From positions 62,001 through 126,000 of the forward strand of contig CACFXU010000001.1 of the NCBI GenBank assembly GCA_902570155.1: a stretch of 64,000 bases of DNA, read 5' to 3'. Origin of the DNA: an uncultured Alphaproteobacteria bacterium (GTDB taxonomy: Bacteria > Pseudomonadota > Alphaproteobacteria > HIMB59 > GCA-002718135). How positions within the stretch are numbered: position 1 is the stretch's first letter; the number at the start of each line of letters is the position of its first letter. Below the pieces are notes generated by a model. That model ran no database searches, was not told the origin of the DNA, and was given only the letters and a program-made list of their open reading frames with translations. Both the position numbers and the translations under genes were made by a program. Below, in pieces: positions 26,426 through 34,184 of this stretch.

Positions 26426-26426
26426 T

Positions 26427-27020
26427 ATGGAAATCCCCATCTTTCCTTTAAACGGCGCTGTCCTTTTTCCGGGTACAAGCTTGCCTCTAAATATATTTGA
26501 AAAGAGATATCTTGAGATGGTGGACTACGCTCTCTCAAAGGAAAGGTGCATAGGCATGATACAATCTGATAAAAAAAATAAACTCTATAATATTGGTTGT
26601 ATTGGAAAAATTCATAGTTTTAGTGAAACTACGGATGGACGATATTTAATTAGTCTGCAGGGCACTAATTGTTTTAAAGTTAAAAAAGAATTAGAAAAAA
26701 AATATAGGTTTAGGTTGGTTGAAGCTGAAATGTTAGATTTTGATGAAGATAAAAATATTATAAATGAAAAACAAAAAAATAATCTTTTAGATAAGTATAG
26801 CCAATATATTAAAGTTAAAAAAATTAACTTAAACTTAGAAGAGATTCAAAATATTGATTTTAATCAAATTATTAAGTTTATAGCAATGATATCCCCTTTT
26901 AGCGACATTGAAAAACAGGCTCTTTTGGAAACAAAAAATTTAAGTGATTTTTTTAAAAAACTTCAATCTATTTTAGAGCTTGAGATCGTTGAAGATAATA
27001 ATAATAAAACTATTAATTAA
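26427..27020 (+). CDS. LON substrate-binding-domain protein
   Basis: A 197-residue protein beginning with the Lon N-terminal (PUA-like) domain signature IPIFPLNGAVLFPGTSLPLNIFEKRY. Further conserved points are CIGMIQ near 44 and GCIGKIHSF near 60. No AAA+ or protease domain follows, so it is not Lon itself. It probably binds unfolded or specific protein substrates. It directly follows the thioredoxin-TPR gene with a 1-base gap. Confidence 0.9.
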   Translation: MEIPIFPLNGAVLFPGTSLPLNIFEKRYLEMVDYALSKERCIGMIQSDKKNKLYNIGCIGKIHSFSETTDGRYLISLQGTNCFKVKKELEKKYRFRLVEAEMLDFDEDKNIINEKQKNNLLDKYSQYIKVKKINLNLEEIQNIDFNQIIKFIAMISPFSDIEKQALLETKNLSDFFKKLQSILELEIVEDNNNKTIN

Positions 27021-27034
27021 CACCCATCGCAAAA

Positions 27035-28195
27035 TCACTTATCTGATTTTTTTAATTTTTTACTTTTCTCAATTAAATTGATAGCTGAAAATCTTGCATG
27101 ATTAAAAATTGTATGGTCTGATTTAAAGACACTATCAACTTTATCAGTAATTTGATACAGTCTATAAGCTTTGAAAAAATTATCTTTCTGAAATTCTTTA
27201 CAAAATATTTCATCTCCTAATTCCAAACCTAGAGAATTATATTTTTTAACAAGATTATGTATACTTTCTACATCTTGCATGCCTAGATTCCATCCTTGTC
27301 CTGCAATTGGATGAAATGAGTGGGCTGAATCTCCTAAATAAATAGTTCTATTCTCAAAAAATTTAGAGTTTAAATGAGCTTCTAAAGGAAAGGTCTGTTT
27401 GGTTATAATTTTTTTTATCTCACCTATACTTCCCTGTGTCTTTTCATTTAGAATAGAAATAATATTATTATCATCTAAAGAAAGTAAAGAATTTATAAAT
27501 TCATTAGTGTTTGTCCAAACTATGGAACTCTGAAACTGATTTTTATTTTTTTGCATTGGCAAGATTGCAAGAGGTCCATTGTTAAAGAAAAACTCGTAAG
27601 CAGTGTTATTATGATTCTTTGAATGATAAAAGTTTATTACAATTGCTTTTTTTTTATAATCTTTTCTATAAATTGGTGTTTTAAAAATTTTTCTTATTGA
27701 GCTATTTTTCCCATCACACGCAAATAAAATATTTGTATTAACATAGAAATTATTTTGCTTGGCTATTATCCTATCGCCTTGATAAAATATATCTTTAACG
27801 GAAACATTGTTAAAAATTTCTACATTTTTTTGTTTTTGTAATTTTTTATACAAGCACTTAAGTATAAACTCGTTTTTAACTATATATCCAAGATTAGATT
27901 TTCTTCTTTGGTTGTCAAAATAAATTTTGTTTGATTGATTTCTGTCAATTATCTGAATATTCTTTATTGGTTCTGCGTAATTACCAATTTCATTCCAAAT
28001 ATTTATTTCTTCAAGAAATTTTTTTGTACCCTCTGAAATTGCTGTTGTTCTTTTGTCTAAAATATTTTTAGGATTAAATTTAGCGTTTTGCTCTAAAACT
28101 ACAACTTTATTGCCAAGTTTAGAAAGTGAGTATGCTGCAACAGCCCCTATCAGACCTCCTCCTATTATATTGATGTTTGATTGAATTTCTTTCAT
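27035..28195 (-). CDS. FAD-dependent ubiquinone hydroxylase, UbiH/UbiL type
   Basis: A 386-residue class A flavoprotein monooxygenase that hydroxylates the ubiquinone ring. The FAD motif INIIGGGLIGAVAAYSLSKLG is near residues 8-28. A DKRTTAISEGT motif typical of UbiH/UbiF/UbiL lies near 48. The second FAD motif YLGDSAHSFHPIAGQGWNLGMQD lies near 286-308. The regiospecificity (C1, C5 or C6) cannot be assigned because alphaproteobacterial homologues vary. It converges on the LON-domain gene and diverges from ftsK. Confidence 0.88.
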   Translation of the reverse strand: MKEIQSNINIIGGGLIGAVAAYSLSKLGNKVVVLEQNAKFNPKNILDKRTTAISEGTKKFLEEINIWNEIGNYAEPIKNIQIIDRNQSNKIYFDNQRRKSNLGYIVKNEFILKCLYKKLQKQKNVEIFNNVSVKDIFYQGDRIIAKQNNFYVNTNILFACDGKNSSIRKIFKTPIYRKDYKKKAIVINFYHSKNHNNTAYEFFFNNGPLAILPMQKNKNQFQSSIVWTNTNEFINSLLSLDDNNIISILNEKTQGSIGEIKKIITKQTFPLEAHLNSKFFENRTIYLGDSAHSFHPIAGQGWNLGMQDVESIHNLVKKYNSLGLELGDEIFCKEFQKDNFFKAYRLYQITDKVDSVFKSDHTIFNHARFSAINLIEKSKKLKKSDK

Positions 28196-28242
28196 AATTT
28201 TCTTCGAATTACCATAATCTAAATGTATTACAATCTAACTAT

Positions 28243-30474
28243 ATGTTCAAGTATGGTTCAATTAGAAATTTTGTTGTTAAATTTACAGTAGGAATAATTT
28301 TATTTGGATTTGGCCTTATTTATATTACCAGTCTTTACTCATACTCAACAAATGATCCTGGTTTTGGTCAATTAAATTACAATATTAATGACAGCAATAT
28401 TGAAAATCTTATAGGTTTTTTTGGCGCTTATTTATCAAGTTATTCATTAATTTTTATTGGGAACCTAAGTTATTTATTGGTGTTTTTTATAATACTGGAA
28501 GGTGGTAAATTATTTTTAGGTATTACTAGCAGGTTTATAATTTTGAAATTTTTGTCAAACCTTGCAGGAATAATTCTTATTAATATTTCCATAAGATCAT
28601 TTGATATAACCTTTTTAAAAACAGGTTTAGTTTCACAGTTCCTAGTTGATTTATTTACAAGTATAAATTTAAATCTTTTAGAAAATATTTTTGTGTATTT
28701 TATTCTAAATTTTATACTTTTAGTATTTGGTATAGTTTTAATATTCTTATCTTTTAGAATAAATTTTTCTTGGATAAATAATTTATTTTCTTTCTTAAAA
28801 GTTTTTAAATATTTTAAATTTTTATTTTCTGTATTTGGTTTGTTTAAATATATAAGTTTTAGAAAAAGAATTACAAAAAAAACATTAAGAAGCGAGCCAA
28901 CAATTAAGAAAAGAAATTATGTTAATTTAAGAAAAAAAAGTAATAGTCCTAAAACTAATAAACAAATGGAGCTAGATAATTTTAGCTTTAGTCTTCCATC
29001 TAAAAATTTACTTTCGAAATCTAATTTTAAAAATAATAAAAATAGAGAATTAGAAAAAACAAACACAGATGCTGCTATTAAGTTAGAGAAAACATTATCT
29101 GAATATGGTGTTGATGGAAAAATAGTTGGTTTTAGCAGTGGTCCAATTGTAACATTATTTGAATTTATTCCAAATGCAGGAATAAAATCAAGTAAAGTAA
29201 TAGGTTTGTCTGATGATATTGCTAGAGCAATGTCTTCTATTTCTGCTAGAATTTCAACTCAACCTGGAAAGACAAGCTTAGGTATCGAAATACCAAATAC
29301 TAAAAGAGATAGTGTTTTATTTGGAGATTTGATTGAAGAAGACGAATTTGAAATTGAAAATGATTCCCTTACTCTTGCATTAGGAAAAGATATATCTGGA
29401 AAAAGTATTTTCGCAAATTTAGAGCGAATGCCACATCTCTTAATTGCAGGTACAACTGGCTCTGGCAAATCAGTGGGTATAAACACTATGATACTAAGTA
29501 TACTCTATAAATTCAAACCTAATGAATGTAAGTTAATTTTAATAGATCCTAAAATGTTAGAATTAAGCATTTATGAAGACATTCCTCATTTGTTGACGCC
29601 TGTAGTAACTGATCCAAAAAAGGCAGTCTTTGCTCTTAAATGGGTAGTTAGAGAAATGGAAAATAGGTATAAGTTAATGAGCTCATTAAATGTAAAAAAT
29701 ATAGATTCTTATAATGATAAAGTTTTAAGAACTATTTCGTCCGGAAGAAAACTGTTTAGAGAGGTTCAAACAGGCATAGATGATGATACAAGGATGCCTA
29801 TTATTGAAAAACAAGAAATTCTTCTTGAAAAAATGCCATTTATTGTTGTGGTGATTGATGAAATGGCGGATTTAATGATGGTGGCTGGAAAAGAAGTTGA
29901 GTCATTAGTTCAAAGATTAGCACAAATGGCAAGAGCATCTGGAATTCATTTAATTACAGCTACACAAAGACCTAGTGTTGACGTAATTACAGGAACAATA
30001 AAAGCAAATTTTCCTAGTCGTATTAGTTATAAAGTATCAAGTAAATTTGATAGCAGGACAATACTTAACGAAATGGGTGCAGAACAATTATTGGGTAGCG
30101 GTGACATGTTGTTTTTAGAAAATGGCGGTATAATAAAGAGGTTGCATGGTGGTTTTGTGTCAGAAAATGAAGTTGAAAAAGTTGTTAATTATATAAAACA
30201 ACAGGCTACATTTGATTATAAAAAAGAAATATCATTATCAGAAGAAGAATTAAATATTTCAAATTCAGACGATTTAATTTCTAATAATAATGATGATCTA
30301 TATGGTAAGGCAGTTGATATAGTTATTAAACAACAAAAAGTTTCAACAAGCTATATTCAAAGATATCTTCAGATCGGTTATAACAGGGCCGCAAGAATAG
30401 TAGAGAAGATGGAAGAGGATGGTATCATAAGCGCAGCAAATAACGCAGGTAAAAGACATGTTCTTAAAAAATGA
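28243..30474 (+). CDS. ftsK: DNA translocase FtsK
   Basis: A 743-residue septal DNA pump that clears chromosome termini and activates XerCD recombination at division. Four or so membrane segments fill residues 1-190. A short basic linker follows. The RecA-like motor has Walker A AGTTGSGKSVGINTM near residue 405 and Walker B FIVVVIDEMADLMM near 540. The C-terminal winged-helix gamma domain (VSTSYIQRYLQIGYNRAARIV, near 700) reads the polarity sequences. The linker is short compared with E. coli FtsK. The end overlaps lolA by 17 bases. Confidence 0.97.
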   Translation: MFKYGSIRNFVVKFTVGIILFGFGLIYITSLYSYSTNDPGFGQLNYNINDSNIENLIGFFGAYLSSYSLIFIGNLSYLLVFFIILEGGKLFLGITSRFIILKFLSNLAGIILINISIRSFDITFLKTGLVSQFLVDLFTSINLNLLENIFVYFILNFILLVFGIVLIFLSFRINFSWINNLFSFLKVFKYFKFLFSVFGLFKYISFRKRITKKTLRSEPTIKKRNYVNLRKKSNSPKTNKQMELDNFSFSLPSKNLLSKSNFKNNKNRELEKTNTDAAIKLEKTLSEYGVDGKIVGFSSGPIVTLFEFIPNAGIKSSKVIGLSDDIARAMSSISARISTQPGKTSLGIEIPNTKRDSVLFGDLIEEDEFEIENDSLTLALGKDISGKSIFANLERMPHLLIAGTTGSGKSVGINTMILSILYKFKPNECKLILIDPKMLELSIYEDIPHLLTPVVTDPKKAVFALKWVVREMENRYKLMSSLNVKNIDSYNDKVLRTISSGRKLFREVQTGIDDDTRMPIIEKQEILLEKMPFIVVVIDEMADLMMVAGKEVESLVQRLAQMARASGIHLITATQRPSVDVITGTIKANFPSRISYKVSSKFDSRTILNEMGAEQLLGSGDMLFLENGGIIKRLHGGFVSENEVEKVVNYIKQQATFDYKKEISLSEEELNISNSDDLISNNNDDLYGKAVDIVIKQQKVSTSYIQRYLQIGYNRAARIVEKMEEDGIISAANNAGKRHVLKK

Positions 30475-31054
30475 ACTTTATTTATTGTATATATTAGTAA
30501 TAGTTTTTTATTTTTTTACCTTTAAAGCATATTCAGCTTCTGAAGACAAAGCAGAAGCGTTAAAGTATTTAAGTTCACTAAGTGATTTCTCTGCTTCATT
30601 CCTACAAAGTGATGGAGAAAACCTAAGTGAAGGCAGAGTATATATAGGTAAAAAAAGGGTCAGGGCTGAGTATTTTTTACCAACGAAAATTCTAATAATT
30701 TTATCTGAAAATAAAGCGATGTATTATGATTATGTGCTTGAAGAAGATGAATTTTTTAATCCAAAAAATACTAATGCTTGGTTTTTTTATGACATATTTA
30801 GAAATCCTTATTTTTTTGAAAATGCAAAAGTAGAAGTAAAGAATAATGAGCTATTACTTGAAAAAAAAGGAATTGATAATGAAGAAAATAATTTTGTTAT
30901 AAGAGTAATATTTGAGAAACAACCGTTGATATTAAGGGGAATAGAGGTGATAATTAATGATGATATTCTCAAACTGTCAATTTATAACCATAGTTACAAT
31001 GAATTTTTTGATAAAAATTTTTTTAAACTTATAAATCCTAATTTTTTAAATTAA
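30458..31054 (+). CDS. lolA: Outer-membrane lipoprotein carrier protein LolA
   Basis: A 198-residue periplasmic chaperone that shuttles lipoproteins to the outer membrane. A signal peptide with hydrophobic core LLYILVIVFYFFTF ends near residue 26 (KAYSASE). The mature part has the LolA pattern: LSDFSASFLQS..., EGRVYIGKKRVRAEYFLP and a late ...NTNAWFFYDIFRNPYFF. The ftsK-lolA order is typical of alphaproteobacteria. It overlaps the following convergent gene by 4 bases. Confidence 0.85.
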   Translation: MFLKNELYLLYILVIVFYFFTFKAYSASEDKAEALKYLSSLSDFSASFLQSDGENLSEGRVYIGKKRVRAEYFLPTKILIILSENKAMYYDYVLEEDEFFNPKNTNAWFFYDIFRNPYFFENAKVEVKNNELLLEKKGIDNEENNFVIRVIFEKQPLILRGIEVIINDDILKLSIYNHSYNEFFDKNFFKLINPNFLN

Positions 31055-31644
31055 ACTTTAATTAAAAGTTTTTCGTTTTTTGTTTGAATTTTTACTTTGG
31101 TTTTTATGGTATTCATTTTTTTTCTTATTCTTGAAAGATGGCTTTCAAGAGAATTAGTTTCAATATTTGATTTAATATTTAAGATATTTTCTTTAATAAA
31201 ATTTTTACTTGTTTCTTTCTTCCTAATTAAATAGGTTAAGATCTCTAACTCTATTTTAGTTAGGTAGCAAAAATTATCATTATCAAGATTTATAAGTTTT
31301 TCTCTATAAAGAGATAAATCATGAAACTGGACTTTTAAGTTTTGAACAAAAATCTGAATTCTGTTTTTTAATTGATTTATGGAGAGCGGGCTATTTAATA
31401 TGTTTGATTTGTTATTTAAGTTTAACTTTTTCAAATTTGAAATTATTAAACAGTTATCACTTAACTTGCTATAGTCTCTAAGATCAATATCATTGTTACT
31501 TATAATAACTATGTTTGCTTGAGATTCTTGTATATTATTTTTTATTTGATCTAATTTCATAATAGTTAATTCATAATCTGAAAGAAGAGAGGATAAAAAA
31601 TTTTGAATATTATTATTACAAAATATATTTAGTCCGTTTTTCAC
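31051..31644 (-). CDS. Atypical response regulator with winged-helix DNA-binding domain
   Basis: A 197-residue protein. The N-terminal ~115 residues have the alternating beta/alpha pattern of a receiver, but the strand where the phosphoacceptor Asp is expected reads ANIVIISNND, with Ser in the Asp place. The Lys before the Pro (KPF) is also replaced (SPLS). The C-terminal ~80 residues match an OmpR/PhoB winged helix: LTKIELEILTYLIRKKE... and SLESHLSRIRKKM near 165-180. It overlaps yggS by 4 bases. A phosphorylation-independent regulator is likely; targets are unknown. Confidence 0.7.
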   Translation of the reverse strand: MKNGLNIFCNNNIQNFLSSLLSDYELTIMKLDQIKNNIQESQANIVIISNNDIDLRDYSKLSDNCLIISNLKKLNLNNKSNILNSPLSINQLKNRIQIFVQNLKVQFHDLSLYREKLINLDNDNFCYLTKIELEILTYLIRKKETSKNFIKENILNIKSNIETNSLESHLSRIRKKMNTIKTKVKIQTKNEKLLIKV

Positions 31645-32279
31645 GATCTTTTTCCAAACAAGATTGTTCCAAGCCTAATGTATGTAGGATTAAATTGTAG
31701 TGCTTTCTCATAGTCATCACTCATTCCAATGCTTAACTCATCAATTTTATTTTCATTTGCAAGAAATTTTAATTTGTTAAAATGATAGCCTGGATCATCA
31801 TCTATCGGCGGTATACACATTAAGCCGATAATGGATAATTTCATCTCTTGTCTTAGGAAAAACAAAAAGTCTTTCGTATCTTCTGGAAAAATACCGCTTT
31901 TTGTTTTTTCTTTTCCTGTATTTACCTGAAGAAAAATTTTCTTATTTACTAGTAATTCTCTATATTTTGAGAACTCTCTTGCAATTTTTTCCCTGTCTAA
32001 AGTATGAAAAACATCAAAAAGTTGAATTGCTGGTTTTACTTTATTTGATTGAAGTGGCCCAGTTAAGTGAAGTTCTATTTTTGTGTTATCCAACTTTAGT
32101 TTTTGAAATTTTTCTTGTGCTTCTTGAACTCTATTTTCCCCAAATATATATACTCCGGCACTAATCGCCTCCAACACGCTTTTAAGTGGATGATTTTTAG
32201 ATATAGCAACAATTTTGGTGGAATTACTGCTTTTTTTTAGAAAATCGTTTATTTCATTGTATTTTTTAATATTAAACAT
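31641..32279 (-). CDS. yggS: PLP homeostasis protein, YggS family
   Basis: A 212-residue single-domain fold-type III PLP-binding protein that buffers pyridoxal phosphate. KIVAISKNHPLKSVLEAISAGVYIFGENRVQEA near residues 22-55 includes the PLP-binding Lys (in AISKNHP, normally AVSKxxP). HLTGPLQSNKVKPA near 80 and LSIGMSDDYEKAL near 178 are further hallmarks. It is near the porin gene but reads away from it. Confidence 0.94.
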   Translation of the reverse strand: MFNIKKYNEINDFLKKSSNSTKIVAISKNHPLKSVLEAISAGVYIFGENRVQEAQEKFQKLKLDNTKIELHLTGPLQSNKVKPAIQLFDVFHTLDREKIAREFSKYRELLVNKKIFLQVNTGKEKTKSGIFPEDTKDFLFFLRQEMKLSIIGLMCIPPIDDDPGYHFNKLKFLANENKIDELSIGMSDDYEKALQFNPTYIRLGTILFGKRS

Positions 32280-32342
32280 AAATCATAATGTTGTAAAAAA
32301 ACAACATTGTTTCAAAAAATATACTAAATCATTATGCTTTTT

Positions 32343-32371
32343 TTGTAATTTATTCAATTTTTAAATATTAC
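32343..32371 (+). promoter_or_regulatory. Candidate sigma-70 promoter of the porin gene
   Basis: TTGTAA (32343-32348) and TATTAC (32366-32371) are 17 bases apart, close to the -35/-10 consensus, and would give a transcript start near 32378. A strong promoter fits the porin, but AT-rich DNA yields many look-alikes. A perfect 8-base hairpin with an A6 loop lies upstream at 32287-32308. Confidence 0.4.
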
Positions 32372-32373
32372 GA

Positions 32374-32417
32374 CATTAATACAAGTATGTTTCTTGTATT
32401 TAATGAATATTCATTAA
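32374..32417 (+). promoter_or_regulatory. Overlapping hairpin and palindrome in the porin leader
   Basis: CATTAATACAAG (32374-32385) can pair with CTTGTATTTAATG (32393-32405) across a 7-base loop, with one bulged base. The same TTAATG arm is also the left half of a perfect 18-base palindrome, TTAATGAATATTCATTAA (32400-32417), which ends 4 bases before the AAGGAG ribosome-binding site. The two structures exclude each other. It may be a regulator-binding operator or an RNA switch; the sequence alone cannot decide. Confidence 0.5.
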
Positions 32418-32433
32418 CTCAAAAGGAGTAATT

Positions 32434-33483
32434 ATGAAAAAAGAACTATTAATGGGAACTGCTCTAGTTTCTACGCTTGGTGCTGCTTCAGTTGCTGAAG
32501 CTGTATCAGCTACTATGAGTGGTAACCACCAAACTGGTATGGAGTTTGATTCACCAACAGGTGGAACAGACACTAACGCCCAGATTAATGATAACAACTT
32601 TACTGTATCATTATCTGAAACTACAGACGGTGGAATGACTATTTCATCAAGCTTTAAGCTTATGGATGAAAACGGTTCTGCAGGAGATTTAGATGCTGGT
32701 TTTACTTTAGCATTCACTGATGGCTCAAAGCTAGATGTACTTAATGCTGGTAACGCATCAGGATCACATGCAATATCTGTTCCAGGATCAGCTGGTGCTG
32801 AAGGTGTAGCAACTACATCTGTTAACCAAGCACAAACTGGTTTAGATTTTATGGCTACATCAACAGTATTAGGTGTTGAGTATCATACTGCTTCTGATTT
32901 TATGGCTGATGGTATGAAAATGTCATTCTCAGCTTCTACAGACAGTGGTGCTGCTGCAACTACTACATATAGAGTTGATAGTCACTTTGCGATTGGTGCT
33001 ACTTATGTAACTGACCTAGGTGACTCAGCTGTAACTGTCGGTGGTGGTTATTCTGCTTCTGAAGGTTCAAAAACTAGTACTGCAGTAACTAATGATGATG
33101 GTGGTTTCCATGTTGGTTTAAGTGCTGTAACTGGTGACCTAACTGTTGCTGTTGGTTTTGCTGATGGTAACTTAGGTGGAGTAAACTCAGCTGCTGCTGG
33201 TGTTGGCGAAGTTGATGGTGACGTTACGAAAGCTGGTGTTAAATATGTAAGCGGCGATCTAACATTTAATGTTGGTTTTACTTCAGCTGATGCAAAAGAT
33301 AACACTGCTGGTTCAAGCGGTGGATCTGATGACTCAAAAGATGTTACTTCAGCTAGTATTTCATATGCTGTAGCTTCTGGTGTGACTGCAATTCTAGGTT
33401 ACACTTCTTTAGAAGCAAGTAATGAAGGTGCTGCTACAGACGATGGATCTGCATGGTACATCGGTGCTAATATGGCATTTTAA
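32434..33483 (+). CDS. Outer-membrane porin
   Basis: A 349-residue Gram-negative porin of the alphaproteobacterial Porin_4-like group, forming a beta-barrel channel. The signal peptide MKKELLMGTALVSTLGAASV is followed by VAEA near residue 23. The mature part is made of short amphipathic strands with GD/TVGGGYS-type turns and ends in an aromatic residue (NMAF), the usual outer-membrane insertion signal. AAAAGGAG just upstream (32421-32428) is one of the few strong ribosome-binding sites here. Base composition is visibly less AT-rich than its neighbours, as in highly expressed genes. It is flanked by a structured leader and a terminator, so it is monocistronic. Confidence 0.88.
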   Translation: MKKELLMGTALVSTLGAASVAEAVSATMSGNHQTGMEFDSPTGGTDTNAQINDNNFTVSLSETTDGGMTISSSFKLMDENGSAGDLDAGFTLAFTDGSKLDVLNAGNASGSHAISVPGSAGAEGVATTSVNQAQTGLDFMATSTVLGVEYHTASDFMADGMKMSFSASTDSGAAATTTYRVDSHFAIGATYVTDLGDSAVTVGGGYSASEGSKTSTAVTNDDGGFHVGLSAVTGDLTVAVGFADGNLGGVNSAAAGVGEVDGDVTKAGVKYVSGDLTFNVGFTSADAKDNTAGSSGGSDDSKDVTSASISYAVASGVTAILGYTSLEASNEGAATDDGSAWYIGANMAF

Positions 33484-33504
33484 TTAAAGATTTTATATCT
33501 TTGA

Positions 33505-33535
33505 AAACGGCACTTTAACGAGTGCCGTTTTTTTT
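33505..33535 (+). terminator. Rho-independent terminator after the porin gene
   Basis: AAACGGCACT (33505-33514) pairs perfectly with AGTGCCGTTT (33521-33530) across a TTAACG loop and is followed by a run of T. It lies 21 bases after the porin stop. It is the clearest intrinsic terminator in the window. Confidence 0.93.
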
Positions 33536-33575
33536 ATGTTTTACATTTAAGTCTCAATACAATAATTATAATTTA

Positions 33576-34181
33576 ATGATTTTTAATAAATTTATTTTAT
33601 TACTAATTTTGTCTTTTCTTATTTCTTGCAATAGTAATAAAAGTGAAGAAGAGATGGATGAGTTGTGGTCAAAAGCCCAAACTAGAAATGAAATTATTGA
33701 AAGATCAGGTACAAAATTTAATTCAGCAACAGACATGGATTTAGCAATGAGAGATGCTCAAACCAGACTTCAAACAGGAGGTGGTTTGTTGGGGAAGGGT
33801 GGTATTTCATTTAGTGGTATTATAAATAATGATTCAGGCAACAATAATTCCACAACGACAATTGCTATGACAGTAAACCCTTTTCTTTGGAGGGGTGCTT
33901 TAGAAACAATAGATTTTATGCCTTTAAACTCTGCAGATCAAATTGGTGGAACTATAATTACTGACTGGTATTCAACATCTGCTAATCCTAATGAGAGATG
34001 TAAGTTAAATATTTTTATTTCCGGAAAGCGACTAAAAACCGAAAATCTTAGAGTAACTTCGTTTTGTCAAGAATTTAAAGATCCTTCTTGGATAAATAAA
34101 AAAGTTGATCAAGAAGATAATATAAAAATTGAAAACGCTATATTGAATAAAGCAAAAAAACTAAAACTCCAATCAAGTTAA
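33576..34181 (+). CDS. DUF3576 lipoprotein
   Basis: A 201-residue putative outer-membrane lipoprotein. I start it at ATG 33576, where MIFNKFILLLILSFLISCNS gives a clean signal peptide with lipobox ISC. The longer frame from 33522 would run through the porin terminator and spoil the signal. The mature part contains GGISFSGIIN... and AMTVNPFLWRGALETIDFMPL, matching DUF3576 proteins that precede leuS in alphaproteobacteria. Function is unknown; the position next to leuS-lptE suggests envelope work. Confidence 0.85.
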   Translation: MIFNKFILLLILSFLISCNSNKSEEEMDELWSKAQTRNEIIERSGTKFNSATDMDLAMRDAQTRLQTGGGLLGKGGISFSGIINNDSGNNNSTTTIAMTVNPFLWRGALETIDFMPLNSADQIGGTIITDWYSTSANPNERCKLNIFISGKRLKTENLRVTSFCQEFKDPSWINKKVDQEDNIKIENAILNKAKKLKLQSS

Positions 34182-34184
34182 AAA

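Noticed and set aside
33522-33575. A longer N-terminus for the DUF3576 lipoprotein starting at 33522.
   Set aside because: It would run through the porin terminator and destroy the lipoprotein signal peptide that starts at 33576.
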